64,000 nt of DNA from Treponema berlinense. GTDB taxonomy: Bacteria; Spirochaetota; Spirochaetia; Treponematales; Treponemataceae. Position 1 is the stretch's first letter. Each line of letters starts with the position of its first letter. The stretch is taken from positions 1 to 64,000 of the forward strand of contig NZ_FUXC01000007.1 in assembly GCF_900167025.1 (NCBI RefSeq), read 5' to 3'. Shown here one piece after another: positions 52,522 to 59,716 of this stretch. The translations under genes were made by a program, and so were the position numbers. The notes beneath the pieces are model-generated. The model was not told where the DNA came from. It was given only the letters and a program-made list of their open reading frames with translations, and did no database searches.

Positions 52522-53436
52522 ATGTTAAAATTACAGGGTGCATTTACAGCCATGATTACACCGATGAAGTCTGACTGTTCTGTTGATTATGAAGGCTTTA
52601 GAAAAACTGTAAAATTCCAGCTTGAGCAGGGCATTGACGGTCTTGTTCCACTTGGAACTACAGCAGAAACTCCAACTCTCGACGAACGTCCGGGACAGGA
52701 AGAAGACCAGCTTATTTCTATTGTAATGGAAGAAGTTAGAGCGTTTGAAAACGCAACTGGAAAACATATTCCTGTAATTTTAGGAGCAGGCAGCAACAAT
52801 ACAAAAGATGCAGTTGCTTACTGTGAACGCGCAAAAAAAGCAGGTGCAGACGCTGCGCTTGTTGTTACCCCGTATTACAACAAACCTTCAAAAGAAGGCA
52901 TTTACCAGCACTTTGCAGCTGTAAGCAAAGTTGGAATTCCAATCGTAGTATATAACATTGCCGGAAGAACTGGCGTAAATATTACAACAGATACACTTGC
53001 ACGCATTGCGGAACTTCCGAATATTGTCGGCGTAAAAGAGGCAAGCGGCAATATCAATCAGATGATGGAAGTAATTGCCACAATCAAATCTAAAAAGCCG
53101 GATTTTGCAGTTTTGAGCGGAGATGATGCTCTTACACTTCCTTTAATTTCTGTCGGTGGCGACGGTATAATATCAGTAGTTTCTAACCTTGCGCCTGCCG
53201 CAGTCGTAGAAATGGCGCATAAGGCGCTCGAAGGTGATTTTGACGCCGCACGCAAGGCACATTATAAATTGCTTCCTTTCTTTAAGGCTGCCTTTGTTGA
53301 CGGAAACCCTACATCAATCAAATACGCAATGAGCGTAAAAGGCATGCCGTCTGGTCCATGCCGGCTTCCTCTTGCAGAAGTAAACGATGGCGCAAAAAAA
53401 GTGATAGAAGACGCATTAAAAGAGTGCGGCCTGTAA
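52522..53436 (+). CDS. dapA: 4-hydroxy-tetrahydrodipicolinate synthase
   Basis: 304-residue TIM-barrel class I aldolase, first committed step of lysine/diaminopimelate synthesis from pyruvate and aspartate semialdehyde. GTTAETPTL is the family GTTGE loop, TPYYNKPSKEG and VYNIAGRTGVNIT contain the Tyr, and the Schiff-base lysine is in GVKEASGN. GAGGT precedes the ATG. It leads dapA-asd-lysA, a compact lysine operon with gaps of 51 and 66 bases. Confidence 0.95.
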   Translation: MLKLQGAFTAMITPMKSDCSVDYEGFRKTVKFQLEQGIDGLVPLGTTAETPTLDERPGQEEDQLISIVMEEVRAFENATGKHIPVILGAGSNNTKDAVAYCERAKKAGADAALVVTPYYNKPSKEGIYQHFAAVSKVGIPIVVYNIAGRTGVNITTDTLARIAELPNIVGVKEASGNINQMMEVIATIKSKKPDFAVLSGDDALTLPLISVGGDGIISVVSNLAPAAVVEMAHKALEGDFDAARKAHYKLLPFFKAAFVDGNPTSIKYAMSVKGMPSGPCRLPLAEVNDGAKKVIEDALKECGL

Positions 53437-53487
53437 TCAAAATCACAAAAATACAACTAATGCTGAGTTTTTATTGGAGATAACAAA

Positions 53488-54582
53488 ATGGAAAGAATAA
53501 ATGTTGGTGTTTTGGGTGCAACTGGAATGGTTGGACAAAGATATATCAAATTGCTGGAAAATCACCCTTGGTTTAAGGTAACCTATGTTGCGGCAAGTCC
53601 TCGTTCAGCTGGAAAACTTTATCCGGAAGCTGTAAAAAACCGCTGGCTTATTGGAGCGGATATTCCTGATGACGTAAAAAATCTTACTGTTCAGGATGCA
53701 AATGAGCCTAAACTTGCGCTCGGAAAGTGCCGCTTTGTTTTTTCAGCGCTCGAAATGGGCAAGGACGAGATCAAGGCATTGGAAGCGGCTTATGCGGCAG
53801 AAGGAATTCCTGTAGTTTCTAACGCAAGCGCAAACCGCTGGACAGAAGATGTTCCTATGCTTATTCCTGAAATCAACTATTCTCACCTCGATGTAATTGC
53901 CGAGCAGAAAAAGCACCACGGCTGGGACAAGGGTTTTGTTGCGGTAAAGCCGAACTGTTCTTTGCAGACATATATGATTCCAATTTTCGCCCTTATAAAG
54001 GCAGGCTACCCTGTAAAGAGAATGACAGTTACAACATTGCAGGCTGTTTCTGGAGCAGGTTATCCAGGAGTTTCTTCGTTCGATATGATTGATAATATCG
54101 TGCCGTTTATCGGAGGCGAGGAAGAAAAAACAGAAAAAGAATGTCTTAAAATTTTGGGAACAGTGCAGAACGGAAAGATCGAAAATGCTTCTGAACCGGT
54201 TGTATCTGCAACCTGTACACGCGTTCCTGTAATCGACGGACATACTGCAAGTGTAAACCTCGAATTTGACCTTCCAGAAGACAAAAAACCTTCTATTGAA
54301 CAAATCTTAAAAGTTTGGGAAGAATTTACTTCTCTTCCACAGGAATTAAAGCTTCCTTCTGCGCCGGAACACCCTATTGTATACCGCGAAGAAGAAAACC
54401 GTCCTCAGCCGCGCCGCGACCGCGACACAGAAAAGGGCATGGCCTGCGTAATCGGAAGACTTCGCAAATGCAGCGTTTTTGACGTTAAGTTTGTAGCCCT
54501 CAGCCACAACACAAAGCGCGGAGCTGCCCTTGGCGGTATCTTGAATGCAGAACTCTTAAAAGCAAAGGGCTTTTTTGACTAA
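53488..54582 (+). CDS. asd: Aspartate-semialdehyde dehydrogenase (archaeal/fungal-type)
   Basis: 364 residues. The NADP-binding GATGMVGQRYIKLLE is at 10-24; the catalytic Cys is in KPNCSLQTYMIP (~155) and the HTASVNLEFDLPED block lies near 250. The sequence resembles the archaeal/fungal branch of the enzyme more than the short bacterial type (for example the SGAGYPGVSSFDMIDN segment). It makes aspartate semialdehyde for dapA. A terminator-like hairpin with a T run lies between it and lysA. Confidence 0.93.
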   Translation: MERINVGVLGATGMVGQRYIKLLENHPWFKVTYVAASPRSAGKLYPEAVKNRWLIGADIPDDVKNLTVQDANEPKLALGKCRFVFSALEMGKDEIKALEAAYAAEGIPVVSNASANRWTEDVPMLIPEINYSHLDVIAEQKKHHGWDKGFVAVKPNCSLQTYMIPIFALIKAGYPVKRMTVTTLQAVSGAGYPGVSSFDMIDNIVPFIGGEEEKTEKECLKILGTVQNGKIENASEPVVSATCTRVPVIDGHTASVNLEFDLPEDKKPSIEQILKVWEEFTSLPQELKLPSAPEHPIVYREEENRPQPRRDRDTEKGMACVIGRLRKCSVFDVKFVALSHNTKRGAALGGILNAELLKAKGFFD

Positions 54583-54598
54583 TCAAATATAACAAAAC

Positions 54599-54637
54599 AG
54601 GGGCTTTCTGCGTTTTGCGGATAAGCCTCTTTTTTTG
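54599..54637 (+). terminator. Terminator-like hairpin between asd and lysA
   Basis: AGGGGCTT (54599-54606) pairs with AAGCCTCT (54623-54630, one G-T pair), loop of 16 bases, followed by T6. The lysA ribosome-binding site GGAG starts right after the T run and the ATG is at 54649. It may attenuate lysA expression relative to dapA and asd. Confidence 0.65.
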
Positions 54638-54648
54638 GAGAAAATACT

Positions 54649-55914
54649 ATGGAAAAAACATTTCCGCTCAATAGCGAAGAATTAAAAAAACTTACACAAA
54701 CATATCCGACTCCATTCTATCTTTATGATGAAAAAGCGATCCGCGAAAATATGCGCAAATTTACAAAGGCATTTTCGATTTTTCCGAAATTCCGCGAGCA
54801 CTTTGCCGTAAAGGCCTGTCCTAATCCTTATATTTTAAAGATTCTTGCGGAAGAGGGGTGCGGAGGCGACTGTTCGAGCCTGCCGGAACTTATGCTCTGT
54901 GAGATTGCAGGAATCAAAAAAGACAAGGTTATCTTTACCTCGAACGAGACTCCTGCTTCTGAGTTTAAGTATGCGTTTGCAAATGGAAACATAATCAATC
55001 TTGACGACTTTACCCACATCAGCTTTTTGGAAAAAACTCTCGGAAAACTTCCGGAAACACTCTGCTTCCGGTACAATCCAGGCTCCGCAAAACATGGATG
55101 CAACTCAATAATCGGAAAGCCAGAAGAAGCAAAATACGGACTTACACGCGAACAGATGCTCGAAGCATACAAGGTTGCAAAAGAAAAGGGCGTAAAGCAT
55201 TTTGGACTTCATACTATGGTGGCTTCGAACGAATTGAATCCGGACTTTTTTGTTGATACAGCAAAACTCGTCTTTGAACTTGCGGTAGAAGTAAAGGAAA
55301 AATGCGGTGTAAACATTGAATTTGTGGATTTGGGCGGAGGACTTGGAATTCCTTACAAACCGGAACAAAAGGCCGTAGATTACGATGAAGTAGCAAAAGG
55401 AATCCGCGCGGAATACGACAAAATTATTGTGCCTGCAGGACTTGATCCTCTCGGAATTTACTGGGAATGCGGACGTCCTATCACAGGCCCTTACGGCTGG
55501 CTTGTTGCAAAGGCAATTCACGAAAAGCACATCTACAGGGAATACATAGGTCTTGATTCTTGCATGGCAGACTTGATGAGACCCGGCATGTACGGTTCTT
55601 ACCACGAAGTTACTGTAAGCGGAAAAGAAAACGCGCCAAAAGACCACGTATACGACGTAGTAGGCTCTCTCTGCGAAAACTGCGACAAGTTTGCGGTTCA
55701 GCGAGAACTTCCAGAAATCGATATAGGCGACCTTGTAATAATCCACGATGCAGGAGCACACGGCCGCGCAATGGGCTTTAATTACAATGGAAAATTAAGA
55801 TGCGGCGAGCTTCTTTTGCGCACAGATGGCACTGTAAAAGAAATCCGCCGTCGCGAGACAATCAACGACCTTTTTGCAACACTTGACCTTGAAGGCGTTG
55901 AAAACTTTAAATAA
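54649..55914 (+). CDS. lysA: Diaminopimelate decarboxylase
   Basis: 421 residues. N-terminal PLP barrel: FAVKACPNPYILK carries the Schiff-base lysine, then GLHTMVASNEL and DLGGGLGIPYKP. The C-terminal beta domain has GRPITGPYG and VGSLCENCDKF (Cys for substrate binding), then DAGAHGRAMGFNYNG. It decarboxylates meso-diaminopimelate to lysine. GGAG 7 bases before the ATG. nspC (carboxynorspermidine decarboxylase) is the alternative, but the dapA-asd context favours LysA. Confidence 0.9.
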   Translation: MEKTFPLNSEELKKLTQTYPTPFYLYDEKAIRENMRKFTKAFSIFPKFREHFAVKACPNPYILKILAEEGCGGDCSSLPELMLCEIAGIKKDKVIFTSNETPASEFKYAFANGNIINLDDFTHISFLEKTLGKLPETLCFRYNPGSAKHGCNSIIGKPEEAKYGLTREQMLEAYKVAKEKGVKHFGLHTMVASNELNPDFFVDTAKLVFELAVEVKEKCGVNIEFVDLGGGLGIPYKPEQKAVDYDEVAKGIRAEYDKIIVPAGLDPLGIYWECGRPITGPYGWLVAKAIHEKHIYREYIGLDSCMADLMRPGMYGSYHEVTVSGKENAPKDHVYDVVGSLCENCDKFAVQRELPEIDIGDLVIIHDAGAHGRAMGFNYNGKLRCGELLLRTDGTVKEIRRRETINDLFATLDLEGVENFK

Positions 55915-55927
55915 AAACAGACAAAAA

Positions 55928-55975
55928 TGCAAAGTCAGAAGACTGTTTTTTAGTCCGCTGGCTTTGCAAGTTTTT
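55928..55975. terminator. Bidirectional terminator after lysA
   Basis: 17-base arms TGCAAAGTCAGAAGACT (55928-55944) and AGTCCGCTGGCTTTGCA (55952-55968) pair at 14 positions, with a GTTTTTT loop. A T5 run follows on the plus strand. The facing gene (55974) starts its stop here. Confidence 0.75.
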
Positions 55976-56738
55976 ATTCTTCTATTGTCACGGCAATTTT
56001 GCTAAAACCTGTAACCGCGTTTTTTAATTCCTGTGTACCGCGGATAGAAGTCCTGATTCCAATAAAATACTTTTTGCCTGTAGCAAGGTTGCGCGGAAGA
56101 TGGAATTCAAGCATTTTTGGACTGTTTGTCGTAATAAATTCTTCAGGAACCTTTATCCATTCCTGCTCATCCTGATTTGCGGTGTTGTCCTCGAGCAGAG
56201 GTATAAAGAATATGCCGCTGTTTTCGCCTCCAACTTTGAGTTTTTTCCCTTTAATCCTTGCGCTGAATGTTGCCTTGAGAACGCCTTCCGCATAGCCGGA
56301 AACAGGGTTTTCTATCTGGGTAATCTGAGGAGCAGAATCGACTACTGCAGAAACAGCGGCCGTAATTTCCTTTAAGGTTTCGCGCAGCTCTTCGTTTGTT
56401 GAAAATCTTGCCTCAAATCCTGTTATGGATTCGGCTTCTGGAGTAAGAGACTGCACTGAACTTATTGGAGCAATGTAGAGTTTGCAGATTTGCATAATGT
56501 CTACCGCAAATCCGAGCTTGGCCTGCTCAAGAATTTCTTTTTTTAGAAGCTCCATTGCATGCCCGATTTGATAGCGGTCGATTCCCTGGTTATGGGCAGC
56601 GATAAGGTCTAAAATCTGGTCTGTAGTGATTGTTTTTCTTGGAACACGGGCAATGTATGTGTTTTCTTTAAAGTTGCATGGAGTCAATGTGACTGCAAAA
56701 TTTGTGTTGCGTTTTGAATCAATGTTTATCATAAGCAT
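55974..56738 (-). CDS. HU-like DNA-binding domain protein with DUF4469-type C-terminus
   Basis: 254 residues. Residues 1-125 are HU/IHF-like (TITTDQILDLIAAHNQGIDRYQIGHAMELLKKEILEQAKLGFAVDIMQICKL), without the usual long DNA-binding arm. Residues 140-254 form a beta-sandwich (SGYAEGVLKATFSARIKGKKLKV... MLEFHLPRNLATGKKYFIGIRTSI). This pairing occurs in HU-related families of spirochetes and Bacteroidetes. It may bind nucleic acids; function unknown. It borders the accessory region. Confidence 0.7.
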   Translation of the reverse strand: MLMINIDSKRNTNFAVTLTPCNFKENTYIARVPRKTITTDQILDLIAAHNQGIDRYQIGHAMELLKKEILEQAKLGFAVDIMQICKLYIAPISSVQSLTPEAESITGFEARFSTNEELRETLKEITAAVSAVVDSAPQITQIENPVSGYAEGVLKATFSARIKGKKLKVGGENSGIFFIPLLEDNTANQDEQEWIKVPEEFITTNSPKMLEFHLPRNLATGKKYFIGIRTSIRGTQELKNAVTGFSKIAVTIEE

Positions 56739-56814
56739 TTTTCCTTTTTTTAAGAGATTAGAATTTTAAGTCGGCAATAGTCGTTTTGGCAACGCCAGCT
56801 ACTTTTCTATTGAC

Positions 56815-56843
56815 TTGAAAAAACTGCAGAATATTCTTATGAT
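56815..56843 (+). promoter_or_regulatory. Promoter of the candidate small RNA
   Basis: TTGAAA (56815-56820), 17-base spacer, TATGAT (56838-56843). It is near-consensus and faces away from the HU-like gene. Confidence 0.65.
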
Positions 56844-56849
56844 GTAACA

Positions 56850-56930
56850 ATAGACTTACAACTGTGGATATTCCGCAGTGCTGTTTATAGACCATTTAGC
56901 TGATGGCAGTCAGTTAGATGGTCTTTTTTT
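56850..56930 (+). ncRNA. Candidate small non-coding RNA (about 80 nt)
   Basis: Starts at the expected site downstream of the promoter (TTGAAA-17-TATGAT). It contains an 8-bp hairpin (ACTGTGGA-TAT-TCCGCAGT, 56861-56879, one G-T pair) and ends in a 15-bp terminator hairpin (AGACCATTTAGCTGA with TCAGTTAGATGGTCT, 56889-56924) followed by T7. No ATG-led frame of length is contained. It is a complete promoter-to-terminator unit with no protein, so a small RNA is the most likely reading. Confidence 0.6.
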
Positions 56931-56931
56931 C

Positions 56932-57200
56932 TTCTTTCAATTTAGGTTCCTCCGATAGTTTTAGTATGGAAATATAAGATTTTTTCTTATTTATCCCCAA
57001 AATAAAGTTAATAATAAATTTATGAAATCATCAAGTAAAAAATGCGGAATTTTTAAGTTTTTGTTATAGATTTATTAAAATTTTATGAATTTGCAGCCGA
57101 AAACTTGCAGCCCGTCATTTTTTTAGAAAAAACATTGCGCTATGTAAAAAAAATAACCCGGACGGGCATTTTTATTATAAGAAGACGTTTGAGCGTGCGG
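56932..57200. other. AT-rich intergenic stretch without a gene
   Basis: I see no gene here. It is AT-rich up to about 57100. GCCCGTC (57110-57116) and GACGGGC (57161-57167) face each other 44 bases apart, the second followed by ATTTTTAT, so it could form a weak terminator. Confidence 0.4.
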
Positions 57201-57514
57201 TTTACAGACGCCTTGGCATGATGCTTTCAGCCATGCTGATGAACTTTCTTGCAGTCGCGCAGTTGAGCTTCTTGCAGTTGCGTGAGTGTGCTTTTTACAG
57301 TAACACAGGCTATGATGCTTACAGCCGTGCAAGTGAACTGCTTATAGTTGCGCAGTTGAACTATTTACAGTAGCACAGGGTGTGCTTTTTACAGTAACAC
57401 AAGGTATGCTACTTACAGTCGCGCAAGTGAACTGCTTATAGTTGCGCAGTTGAACTATTTACAGTAGCACAGGGTGTGCTTTTTACAGCTGCGCAAGTGA
57501 ACTGCTTATAGTTG
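57201..57514. repeat. Degenerate tandem array of 23/24-bp units
   Basis: Thirteen to fourteen units of 23 or 24 bases, consensus TTACAGT.GCGCAAGTGAACTGC, run without spacers. Units 57342-57388 and 57436-57482 (47 bases) are identical and 94 bases apart, so a four-unit (94-bp) higher-order repeat exists. Mixed 23/24 lengths break any reading frame. The last unit runs directly into the 24-bp inverted repeat of the HsdS cassettes at 57515. Not a CRISPR array, as the units have no spacers. Confidence 0.85.
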
Positions 57515-58103
57515 CCATTATGAGAAGTTCGCGGATGGAAGCGTTAAGGATATTGAAGACGAGATTCCGTTTGAAGTGCCGGAGGGCCGGACGTGGTGCA
57601 GGTTGGGTATGATAGGAGATTGGAAATCTGGAAGCACTCCAAACCGCAAAAATATTGATTTTTATAAAAATGGAACTATTCCATGGTTATTAACAGGAGA
57701 CTTAAATGATAGAATAATAAAAAATATTCCAAATAAAATAACAAAATTGGCATATACTGAAACATCTTTAAAATTAAATCCAAAAGGGTCTGTTTGTATT
57801 GCAATGTATGGAGCAACTATTGGAAAATTAGGAATCTTAGATTTTCCAGCAACAACAAATCAAGCCTGTTGCGTTTGCTCAGATTTTAAAGGAATTGGTA
57901 ATCTTTATTTATTTTATTATTTAAAGCAGCATAAAAACATTTTTATTCAACAGGGATTCGGAGGAGCACAATCTAATATATCAAAAGAAAAAATCATATC
58001 AACTTTACTTCCTCTCCCACCATTAGGTGAACAAAAGAGAATTGTTTCAAAGATTGAAGAACTGTTTGAGGCGTTAGACCATATTCAAAGCAATTTGGTC
58101 TAA
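57501..58103 (+). pseudogene. HsdS-type type I restriction specificity fragment, cassette 1
   Basis: An open frame of about 200 residues without a start codon, beginning at HYEKFADGSVKDIEDEIPF (from 57516) and continuing VPEGRTWCRLGMIGDWKSGSTPNRK into a target-recognition domain, then LPLPPLGEQKRIVSKIEELFEALDHIQSNLV. This is the C-terminal half of a type I HsdS subunit (one TRD plus conserved region). A stop at 57498-57500 lies upstream and no N-terminal half or hsdM is present. The TRD is AT-rich, unlike the surrounding DNA. Confidence 0.85.
57515..57538 (+). repeat. 24-bp inverted repeat, left copy of the HsdS cassette pair
   Basis: Reads CCATTATGAGAAG...GCGGATGG on the plus strand and matches the reverse complement of 58567-58590 exactly over 24 bases. 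It encodes the HYEKFADG start of both cassettes. This is the most likely crossover site for the adjacent recombinase. Confidence 0.85.
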
Positions 58104-58590
58104 GTATTCAAATAAATTTTCTATCTTATTTATAATCCGTTGTTGCTCAGATAATGACGGCAGCGGAAATAAAATTTGCTGAATATTTGTTTTTGTTAAG
58201 CTTGGAAGTGTTGTACTGCTATCTAAAGTTGTAAAATCAAAAGACTTACAAAAATAGAATAAGTATTTTGGTAAAATACTTGATGTTGGAGCAAGTCCAA
58301 AAGCGGTATCGACGTTCCAGAATTTTTCTTTAACAAAAATAGGGTTATTTATAGAGCCTTTTCGTCCAATTATTGTACAATTTTCAGGACAAAGAAAATC
58401 GTTAGCCCGCCCCATAATTCCACCGCTTCCGTAAATTGGATACAAGCCGTTGTCATCTACAACTTTTGACTGATTTCTACCATTTATTACATCAGCAATA
58501 TATCCAAAATGACACTATGACCAATTATCAGGTAATTCAAACGGAACTTCTATTTCTTCTTCCGTGCCATCCGCGAACTTCTCATAATGG
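58074..58590 (-). pseudogene. HsdS-type specificity fragment, cassette 2 (inverted)
   Basis: Read on the minus strand, 58590 to 58074 gives HYEKFADGTEEEIEVPFELPDNWS, then a TAG stop (58517-58519), CHFGYIADVINGRNQSKVV, then the TRD and LPSLSEQQRIINKIENLFEYLDQIALNMV. The frame is otherwise open. The last 30 bases (58074-58103) are shared with cassette 1 on the opposite strand. The TRD differs from that of cassette 1, as expected for a set of alternative specificities. The in-frame stop means it cannot be made as it stands. Confidence 0.82.
58567..58590 (-). repeat. 24-bp inverted repeat, right copy
   Basis: Exact reverse complement of 57515-57538, bounding the 1,028-base cassette segment. Confidence 0.85.
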
Positions 58591-58660
58591 TAAAATTAGG
58601 CACATATTCTTGGATAATTCCAATAAGCGGAAACGCAAATTCAACTTATTGGAGGTCGTT

Positions 58661-59470
58661 ATGAAAAACGGCATAACTTTTGAGGAGTATTTGAAAAAAG
58701 AAAACCTTTCAAAGAATACTCTTGCTTCTTATCTTTGGACGGCAAAATATTTTACAGAGCATTATGACTGCGCGAGCAAAGAAAATCTTCTTGCCTACAA
58801 AGGCTATTTGATGGAATATTACAAGCCAAAAACTGTAAATCTTAGGATTCAGGGATTAAACAAGTATTTGTGCTTTATTGGAAAAAAGACGCTTCAATTA
58901 AAGTTTGTAAAAGTTCAGCAAAAGAACTTCCTGGAAAATGTAATCAGCAATGCTGACTATCAGTTCTTAAAAGCAAAGCTGAAAGCCGACGGAAATTTAG
59001 AATGGTATTTTGTTGTCTGGTTTCTTGCCGCAACCGGCGCGCGCGTAAGCGAGCTTGTCCAGATAAAAGTTGAGCACGTTAAGGCCGGATACTTTGATTT
59101 GTACTGCAAAGGCGGAAAGCTCCGCCGCCTATACATTCCGGCCACATTAAAAAACGAGGCGTCGGGGTGGCTAGAGTCAATAAACAGGACATTCGGCTAT
59201 TTATTCCTTAACCGTTTCGGAGAAAGAATCACAACAAGAGGAATCGCGCAGCAGCTTAAAAATTATGCCAGAAAATACGGGCTTGATGAAAAGGTCGTTT
59301 ATCCCCATTCATTCCGCCATCGCTATGCAAAGAGCTTCCTTGAAAAATACAATGACATTGCTCTTTTGGCGGACCTGATGGGACACGAAAGCATTGAAAC
59401 TACCCGCATTTACCTTAGAAAAACTGCCAGCGAGCAGCAAAACATTGTTGATACGGTTGTAACGTGGTAA
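58661..59470 (+). CDS. Tyrosine recombinase/integrase, XerD-like
   Basis: 269 residues from ATG 58661 (GGAGG 6 bases upstream; an upstream open frame is not coding). Core-binding N-terminal domain (1-95) and catalytic domain with Arg128 (TGARVSEL), Lys150/153 in CKGGKLRR, His216 and Arg219 (HSFRH), His242 and Tyr251 (GHESIETTRIYL). All six active-site positions are present. Small site-specific recombinases next to hsdS cassettes are known to invert specificity domains in other bacteria (for example in Bacteroides and streptococci). A 9-bp hairpin (TCCAATAAG...CTTATTGGA, 58609-58653) just before its RBS could control expression. Confidence 0.9.
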   Translation: MKNGITFEEYLKKENLSKNTLASYLWTAKYFTEHYDCASKENLLAYKGYLMEYYKPKTVNLRIQGLNKYLCFIGKKTLQLKFVKVQQKNFLENVISNADYQFLKAKLKADGNLEWYFVVWFLAATGARVSELVQIKVEHVKAGYFDLYCKGGKLRRLYIPATLKNEASGWLESINRTFGYLFLNRFGERITTRGIAQQLKNYARKYGLDEKVVYPHSFRHRYAKSFLEKYNDIALLADLMGHESIETTRIYLRKTASEQQNIVDTVVTW

Positions 59471-59475
59471 AAAAT

Positions 59476-59501
59476 AAGGACAGCTCTTCTGGGGTGTCCT
59501 T
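59476..59501 (+). terminator. Weak terminator after the recombinase
   Basis: AAGGACA (59476-59482) and TGTCCTT (59495-59501) with a 12-base loop; the following T run is poor. The next 200 bases up to the response regulator contain no gene. Confidence 0.4.
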
Positions 59502-59716
59502 GTCTTCAAACGGATGACTAGTGATATGCTAAAAGAAGTGAACTCAACAATTTCTTTAATCGCAAGCCAAACAAGAAGATTATAGAACAATTTTTTATTT
59601 GTAAAATATAACATTCAGTTTTATTATGCTTCTATTAAAAGATTTTTTTTAATTTTGGGTGATGTTTTTTTATCCTGCGACTTGATGGAATATAGCGTGC
59701 TGGAGGATGGCTCTCT

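Noticed and set aside
56850-56930. tmRNA, 6S or SRP RNA
   Set aside because: Too short for tmRNA and 6S, no ANDENYALAA-like tag frame, and no GGTGCTG..GGCAG SRP core.
57123-57332. A 69-codon minus-strand frame in the tandem array
   Set aside because: It is a by-product of the repeats; unit lengths of 23 and 24 break the frame elsewhere and no ribosome-binding site is seen.
57201-57514. CRISPR array
   Set aside because: Units follow each other directly with no unique spacers and vary in length by one base. No cas gene is nearby.
58436-58660. N-terminal extension of the recombinase starting at 58436
   Set aside because: This stretch overlaps the inverted HsdS cassette and the 24-bp repeat, while GGAGG and a normal start for the family lie at 58661.
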